From positions 1,096,838 through 1,160,837 of the forward strand of contig NW_006498445.1 in assembly GCF_000471905.2 (NCBI RefSeq): a stretch of DNA of 64,000 bases, read 5' to 3'. The notes below the pieces were generated by a model. The model made no database searches. It saw only the letters and a list, made by a program, of their open reading frames with translations, and was not told the DNA's origin. This stretch comes from Amborella trichopoda. Taxonomy: Eukaryota > Streptophyta > Magnoliopsida > Amborellales > Amborellaceae. This document shows positions 57,761 to 64,000 of this stretch, piece after piece (within the stretch, counting starts at the first letter, position 1; each line of letters opens with the position of its first letter). The position numbers and the translations under genes are program-made.

Positions 57761-60720
57761 ACACTACGGTCCATACTGCATGACCCTAAACTACTCAGCA
57801 TCGATCTATACTGCATGACGCTAAAGTACTCAGCCTCGGTCCATATTGCATGACCCTAAACTGCTTAGCCTAGGTCCATATCGCATGACCCTAAACTGCT
57901 CAGCCTAAGTCCATACTCCATAACCCTAAACTGCTCAGCCTCAGTCCTTACTGCATGACCCTAAATTGCTCAGCCACGGTCCATACTACATGACCCTAAA
58001 TTGTTAAGCCTCGATCCATTCTGCATGACCCTAAAACTGCTCAGCGTTGATCTAGATGCACGACCCTAAACTACACAGCCACTGTCCATACTACACGACC
58101 CTAAACTGGTCTATAGCAAAACAAGAAATATGGGTGTCTGGCATGTCCTTAAGAATGATATCAGCATTGTACAGATGATGATGTCAGCCCTAGATCCTGC
58201 TAGAAAAGTGCTTGACCTTCCTATGCTATTGTATNNNNNNNNNNNNNNNNNNNNNNNNNNNNNNNNNNNNNNNNNNNNNNNNNNNNNNNNNNNNNNNNNN
58301 NNNNNNNNNNNNNNNNNNNNNNNNNNNNNNNNNNNNNNNNNNNNNNNNNNNNNNNNNNNNNNNNNNNNNNNNNNNNNNNNNNNNNNNNNNNNNNNNNNNN
58401 NNNNNNNNNNNNNNNNNNNNNNNNNNNNNNNNNNNNNNNNNNNNNNNNNNNNNNNNNNNNNNNNNNNNNNNNNNNNNNNNNNNNNNNNNNNNNNNNNNNN
58501 NNNNNNNNNNNNNNNNNNNNNNNNNNNNNNNNNNNNNNNNNNNNNNNNNNNNNNNNNNNNNNNNNNNNNNNNNNNNNNNNNNNNNNNNNNNNNNNNNNNN
58601 NNNNNNNNNNNNNNNNNNNNNNNNNNNNNNNNNNNNNNNNNNNNNNNNNNNNNNNNNNNNNNNNNNNNNNNNNNNNNNNNNNNNNNNNNNNNNNNNNNNN
58701 NNNNNNNNNNNNNNNNNNNNNNNNNNNNNNNNNNNNNNNNNNNNNNNNNNNNNNNNNNNNNNNNNNNNNNNNNNNNNNNNNNNNNNNNNNNNNNNNNNNN
58801 NNNNNNNNNNNNNNNNNNNNNNNNNNNNNNNNNNNNNNNNNNNNNNNNNNNNNNNNNNNNNNNNNNNNNNNNNNNNNNNNNNNNNNNNNNNNNNNNNNNN
58901 NNNNNNNNNNNNNNNNNNNNNNNNNNNNCGTTTGTCGCTACACGACACTAAACTGCTCAGCCTCAGTCCATAACTGCACTAGCCTTAAAACTCTTTGCTT
59001 CTATCATACTGCATGCCTAAACTGCTCAGCCACGATCCATACTGCATGACCTTAAACTGCTCAGCCACGATCCATACTGCATGACCCTAAACAACTCAGG
59101 CTTGGTCCATACTGCATGGCCCTATACTGCTCAGCCTCAGTCCATACTGCATGACCCTAAATTGCTCAGCCCATGTCCGTGCTGCATGAATCTAACTGCA
59201 GAGCCTCGGTCTATGTTGCACAACCCTAAAACTACACAGCCTCAGTCCATGCTGCACAACCCTAGACTGCACAGCCTCGGTCCATATTACATGACCCTAA
59301 ACTTCTCAGCCTCAGTCCATATTGCATGACCCTAAACTGTTAAGCCACGATCCATATTGCATGATCCTAAACTACTCAGTCCCGGTCCATACGCATGACC
59401 CTAAACTGCTCAGCTTTAGTCTAGATGCATGAACCTAAACTGCATAGCCATGGTCCATACTGCATGACCCTAAACTGCTCAGCCTCGGTTCATACTGCAT
59501 GACACTAAACTGCTCAGCTTTCGTCCATACTACATGACCCTAAGCTGCTCATCCTCGATCCATACTGCATGACCCTGAATTGCTCAGCCTCGGTCCATAC
59601 TGCATGACCCTAAATTCCTCAGCCTCGGTCTATACTGTATGACCCCAAATTGCTCTGCAACGGTCCATACTGCTTGACCCTAAACTCCTCAGCCTTGGTC
59701 CATGCTGCATGACCTTAAACTGCTCAGCCTCGGTCCATACTGCATGACTCTGAACTGCTCAGCCTCGGTCCATTCTGTATGACCCTAAGCTGCTCAGCCT
59801 CGGTCCATACTGCAAGACCCTAAACTGCTCAACCACGGTCCTTACTACATGACCCTAAACTGCTCAGCCTCGGTCCATACTGTATGTCCCTAAACTACTC
59901 AGCCTCGGTCCATACTGCATGATCCTAAACTCCTCAGCCTCGATCCATACTGCATGACCCTAAACTGCTTAGCCTCTATCCTTACTGTATGACCCTAAAC
60001 TGCTCAGCCTCAGTCCATACTGCATGACCCTAAACTGCTCAGCCTCGATCCGTGCTGCAGGACCCTAAACTGCACAGCCTCGGTCTGTGTTGCACGACCC
60101 TAAACTACACAGCCTCGGTCTATACTGCATGACTCTAATATGCTCAACCTTGGTCTAGAACTGCATAGCCATGGTCTAGTTGGATGACCCTAAACTGCTC
60201 GGTCCATACTGCATGACCCTAAACTACTCAGCCTCAGTCCCTACTGCATAACCCTAAACTTCTCTTCCTTGGTCTAGATGCATGACCCTAAAATGCACAA
60301 CCATGGTTTAGTTGCATGACCCTAAACTGTTCGTTCCATACTGCATGACCCTAAGCTGCTTAGCACCATGGTCCGAACTATATGACCTTAAACTGTAGCG
60401 GAGATCTAGTTGCTCGACCTTAAACCACATGGTTCTAGTTGTATGACTTTAAACTCATAACTATGGTCCAGCTGTATGAACTTAAACCATAGTACATGTC
60501 CCTGCCGCATGATGATAAAAGGCTTAGCACTATGGTTCGAACTATATGACCTTAAATTGTAGCGGAGGTCTAGTTGCATGACCTTAAACTCCATGGTCCT
60601 TGTTGTACGACTTTAAACTGCAGAACCACGGTCCACTTGTATGACCTTAAAATCATAGTGCACATCCTGGCCGCATGACGATAAACTGCTTTGCACAGGT
60701 CCCGGAGGCATGACCATAAA
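57761..60720. repeat. 35-bp tandem array with one CCCTAAA per unit
   Basis: The consensus unit is CTCAGCCTCGGTCCATACTG + CATGACCCTAAACTG, period 35 bp, in 60 or more visible copies. Copies from about 60290 are more diverged. Unknown bases fill 58235-58928. Each unit carries CCCTAAA, the plant telomere heptamer, and a bulged inverted repeat GGTCCAT / ATGACC. The array lies between the antisense promoter and the 3' module of D. Confidence 0.93.
58235..58928. other. assembly gap (694 N) within the 35-bp array
   Basis: The left flank (58120-58234) is unlike the array (GATGATGTCAGCCCTAGATC), so something other than the repeat may lie partly in the gap. The right flank resumes the array. Any reading frame across it is meaningless. 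Confidence 0.95.
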
Positions 60721-61045
60721 CTCGCCACCACATATGTGTGTATGCCTTTTCGTGCACTTTCACGCACACCTTCTCTAACCTACCTGTTAGTGTGCACTCA
60801 CCACCTTCATTACCTCCCTAGTGAGTTCATTCCTTTCATCATCCTACATCATTCCCCAGTGATTCTTACTCATGCTCACAAAACGGCGAACCATTCTGCC
60901 ATCCATACTCGTTGTAAGTTAGTGGGTCACCATCATCCACTCACATTTCATACATCGTCCATCTCTCATAGGTAGCCTCGAGCCATCTCCCCAAGTGAGC
61001 CAAACCACCACCATACTCACTCCATGCCTTCATAGACTACCATCC
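60721..61045. other. unique insert between array copies
   Basis: No gene is supported. CA/TC-rich with repeated CACTCAC and CATTAC/CCATC words. At 61046-61145 about three more diverged 35-bp units occur (GGTCCAGCTGTATGACCTCA), so this stretch interrupts or drifted from the array. Confidence 0.6.
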
Positions 61046-61149
61046 ATCATCATTACGGTCCAGCTGTATGACCTCAAACAATAGTGCACATCTAGGTCGT
61101 ATAACATTAAACTATTTCACACAGGTCCTAAAGGCATGATCTTAAATAT

Positions 61150-61490
61150 GCCCTCACAAAAAAAATAAAAATAAAAGAATAACGATCATGGTGTATACCT
61201 GAACAAGGGAATGCTATGAGTAAAAATGACAGACATGCATGGTCACAAAACCATGAGTAAAAGAGTTCTATGAATAAAAATTGGGCATGGTGAAAACTCG
61301 AAAGGGCATCGTGAGTAAAAATCGATGAAAAGGGTGGACATGGTCGAATGGTCATAGGTAAAAGAGCCCCAAATAAAAAGAAGTTGGTGAAAACCATCTC
61401 CACGACGCCGCTTCCCAAGTTCAAGCAAAAATCTGCAAAGGACGCTTGAACCAATAAATAGGTTGATGCAGCACTTGTCTCAATAGGCAT
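61150..61490 (+). repeat. 3' module shared with element B (9330-9700)
   Basis: Contains GGGCATGGTGAAAACTCG, several ATGAGTAAAAATGACAG / GTGAGTAAAAATCG phrases, AGTTGGTGAAAACCATCTCC and GTTCAAGCAAAAATCTGC followed by ACGCTTGAACC. The same words occur in the same order on the - strand of 9330-9700. No coding frame is convincing. Confidence 0.75.
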
Positions 61491-62217
61491 CTTCAACCCT
61501 CACCTAAAGGAAGAAAATCTCTGATGGCATAAAACTAGGAATCCAAAAATATGAGCTTCAAGGAAAAGATTTCGACAGTCTGAGTCCAGTTGCAAAAAGG
61601 ACTTGAAAGACAGAAGACTCGCCAAGACGGCAACACAAGTCTCATGAGGTAGAACATTATTCTCACAAGGTCACAAAACACACTCTAGAAAAAAACACTA
61701 CAAAGCCAAGAAATTGACAAAGCAAGGGAAGAACCTGCCAGAGACTTCAGCTCTTCTATTCGATAGGCCTAGACCTTCGGGATCTGCTAACACTGCCCCC
61801 GATTGGACCCAGTAGTCGAGACCCAAAGTAGTGCTCTGAACGTCAAAAGCAAACTTGGTGTAGCAGCAAACAATGCCTACCAAAGCAAACTAATGAACCC
61901 AGACCAAATGGGAACAATGCCCTTCACTATGACACTCAATTGACTGACAAGGTCCGTACAAAATCCTCAGATTCAGAATCACAAATAGTCCCCATGAGGG
62001 TGAGGACTTCGACAAGATCCCTAAATAAAGTCTCTTCTCCCCTAAAGTCTCCACGGACGGACCCGCAAACAATGGTTCCCTACTTCTGAGTAGCCTAGTT
62101 ACACTATTACGTGAATCTGCTTGACGTTCAAGTGATCCTATGGCTAGGAAGGCAAAAAGTAAAAGTTGAAGGAAACTTTCCAAATTATTTTCCTTCTCAC
62201 TTCCCTTGAAGAACAAC
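61491..62217 (+). other. 3' untranslated end of element D
   Basis: No gene is supported. Two - strand frames (61698-61883, 61890-62231) have no family similarity. The end is A/G-rich towards the polypurine tract. Confidence 0.5.
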
Positions 62218-62233
62218 ATTAGGTGGGGCAAGC
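62218..62233 (+). other. polypurine tract of element D
   Basis: ATTAGGTGGGGCAAGC lies directly before the TGTTTGAA start of the right LTR. The GGGGCAAG core is shared with the B site. Confidence 0.75.
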
Positions 62234-64000
62234 TGTTTGAACGTATTTTTCAGCACCTTGGTCCCTGGTAGGAAGCAGTTCAATAAAGCCTACAAAACAG
62301 TGGAAATTCATGATAGTCACAGAATGGCCCCAAAATCAGTCAAGATCATCATCAGCACTCCAAAAGACCACCTGCCAAGTTTCGCATTTAGACATGTCTA
62401 AGGCAATGAACACAAAGGAACAGTTTTTCAGAAAAATGGCCTCTCGCACCCGGAAACGGATCCTACAATTGGAACTATATTTTCGATGTCTCAAATCACT
62501 ATGAAACCACCGCCATTAGATCTAGAATGGTCGAAATCCCCTATGAGCCAAGTTTCGGATTAATCAGACACTTCGAAAAGATATGAGCAAAACATTGAAA
62601 CAGGAGGGGCCACACACTATTCCCGTGTGGCCTCACTGGACCAAAACACCATTAAAGGTGGTTATTTTTACAGTCATGCGCAGTCACTTTTGGGGCCCGT
62701 AACTCACTCGTTCTAAATCAGATCGTTCCCAAATTTAGTGAGTATATTTGTTTTTTTTAGACGAACAACTCGACATGTGGCACGCCCTAGACGATGTTCG
62801 AGTAGGGAGAAATGTTAAAGAGAAGTTGCCAATCGGTGAGGAAATTGCAGAAAATTTAGCAGTGAAACACCTCACTTGATGGACTAAGTCACGACGCTTG
62901 CGCAACGGATCAATGTGAAACCAATTCCATTGTTTGCGTAAGGTTTAGGGCTACCATCGGTCCGAACCCCGTACATGATGGACTATTAGATTTCATGCAT
63001 GAATCCAACAAAGTAACTGAAATTCCAGCCGTCGGATTCTAGATTTCGACCAAAACTCAAAAGTTGCGAAATCTTAGTTTGGACTCCAAATCGTGCCCCA
63101 TTTGTTGCCACACGATTGTGACAGCATGCTTAGTGCACTAAGATGAAAATATTATGGAAAAACATCAAGGAACTAGCGCACTATCGATCTGAAGTTTCCA
63201 AGATTCAAACAAATTTCAAGTCTCGTGATCATGGATAAAAAACATGACTCATGGCCCGAAGTTGATATCAAAACGATCGCCATGTTCGATCAAACGGGCA
63301 TCAGAACAACCCTTGGTCAGCCACGAAAGATCTCGCAAGTTCTCGAGCAGTAGCAGGGATTGTTCTGGAATTCCACACATTGTTAGACAGGGGCAAAACA
63401 ATACTCTTACATCCATTTTTGGAATTTCTTTTAATTCAATTAAATCTTAATTTTTAGTAATTAGGTCTAATTTTGATCAATCCACCCATTGTAAAAAATA
63501 ATATTTTTTATTAATTTTGATTAATTTTTAAACAAGCACTGCCTCATTGTAAAAAAAAATAAAGAGACCTCTTAGCCTTCAGTTGATGTTTTGAAGATTG
63601 AATAAAAATTTTGATTCCTTGCTTGAGCTTGTGAGTACATCTGGGAGAGAGAGATAGGAGAGAGAAGAAAATGGCCAGTACCCTTCGGGCAGGTAACTTT
63701 CTCTTTTCTCCCTCTCTCTCTCCTTCTTTTCTCTCTTTCTCTCTCTTTTCTCTCTTTCTCTCTCTCTTGCTCTCTCTTTTTTCTCTCTTTTTCTCTCTTT
63801 CTCTTCTCTCTTTTCTCTCTTCTTTCTCTCTTTCTCTCTTCTCTCTCTATCTTTCTCTCTTCTCTCTCTATCTTTCTCTCTTCTCTCTCTTTCTCTCTCT
63901 TCCTCTATCAGTCAGTGTGACCTAACGTTGATTGGTTTTCTCTCTCTTCCTCTTTCAGTCAGTGAGACCTAGTACCGACTGGGTTTCTCTCTCTTCCTCT
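62234..64000 (+). repeat. 3' LTR of element D, left part only
   Basis: Aligns from its first base with 42184 onward, including ATCATCAGCACTCCAAAAGA, CGCACTATCGATC and the GA/CT-rich tract (63640-63900). It enters the hairpin array at about 63908, where AGTCAGTGAGACCTAGTACC + GACTGG is seen. It continues past the window; about 2 kb is missing. A 60-bp AT-rich stretch near 63490-63550 is not shared with the left copy. Confidence 0.88.

Larger units (their letters stand above)
42184..64000 (+). mobile_element. Element D: giant non-autonomous Tat-like LTR retrotransposon with an antisense PMD region
   Basis: A direct repeat of at least 1.5 kb starts TGTTTGAA at 42184 and again at 62234, the second copy directly after a polypurine tract. 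The first LTR ends near 46005, before a primer site. Hence LTRs are about 3.8 kb and the whole element about 24 kb (plus unknown gap size), ending beyond the window. Inside are a leader, gag, protease, an antisense PMD unit, several tandem arrays and a 3' module shared with B. No RT, RNase H or integrase is seen, so it would need a helper. LTR copies differ at about 15% of sites by eye, implying several million years. Broken in several places. Confidence 0.85.

Noticed and set aside
58130-58973. Frames of 240-270 codons on both strands
   Set aside because: They consist almost wholly of unknown bases in an assembly gap.
57761-60720. CCCTAAA repeats as an interstitial telomere tract
   Set aside because: Heptamers are spaced 35 bp apart inside a longer unit; a telomere relic would have them back to back.
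57761-60720. CRISPR-like array (regular 35-bp units)
   Set aside because: The whole unit repeats with no unique spacers, the DNA is plant nuclear, and no cas genes are present.
63671-63925. 84-codon Ser/Leu/Phe-rich frame
   Set aside because: Translation of the CT-rich microsatellite in the D LTR.
1-64000. tRNA, rRNA, snoRNA or miRNA genes
   Set aside because: None could be recognised by eye; simple hairpins seen are parts of tandem arrays or element leaders. A covariance-model scan would be needed to exclude small ones.

Overview
The window reads as repeat-dense nuclear DNA of a seed plant with a large genome. I find no convincing intact host gene, no rRNA or tRNA gene and no CRISPR array. 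Nearly everything is plant LTR retrotransposon material. Most of it is Ty3/gypsy of the Tat group (Ogre/Grande-like), with some Ty1/copia, plus the tandem arrays these elements carry. Species and clade cannot be fixed from sequence alone.

Layout, left to right. 1-1090: a 66-bp minisatellite. 1091-6261, + strand: decayed Tat-like element A (gag, protease, start of reverse transcriptase). 6262 to about 16130, - strand: a second Tat-like element, B, apparently inserted into A. It has a putative 3' LTR at 6262-8184, a 27-bp array, a + strand (antisense) transcription-unit-like stretch at 10.2-13.4 kb, and gag remnants at 13.8-15.5 kb. 18042-29602, - strand: element C, the best-delimited autonomous-type Tat element here, with two ~1-kb LTRs, polypurine tract, gag, protease, RT, RNase H, a second archaeal-type RNase H, integrase, and a 105/41-bp array before its 3' LTR. 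29603-37523: old non-coding DNA with copia scraps. 37524-42183: the 5' part of copia element E (long LTR, tRNA-iMet primer site, gag, protease, start of integrase). 42184 to beyond 64000: giant Tat-like element D, inserted into E.

Element D is the most notable object. Its LTR starts at 42184 and 62234 imply LTRs of about 3.8 kb and a total length near 24 kb, so its 3' LTR runs off the window. Its sense strand has gag and protease, but I see no RT, RNase H or integrase anywhere between the LTRs, so it looks non-autonomous. Downstream of protease and tail-to-tail with it lies a - strand region encoding plant mobile domain (PMD) sequence followed by an acidic linker and a helical tail. That unit has its own TATA-like box (56887-56896) and AATAAA signal (52179-52184). 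Element B repeats the layout in mirror image: gag on one strand, converging with an antisense nuclear-protein-like reading frame that has its own G-box/TATA promoter.

The tandem arrays follow a pattern. The repeat units of A, C and the D LTR are each built round a short inverted repeat, and weaker ones occur in the other arrays. A 35-bp array in D carries one plant-telomere-like CCCTAAA per unit, and the transcribed leader of the C LTR carries several telobox-like motifs. All elements are described as fossils. Dates rest on by-eye LTR comparison only: D about 15% divergent, C about 10%. Two runs of N (43724-44257 and 58235-58928) fall inside D arrays.
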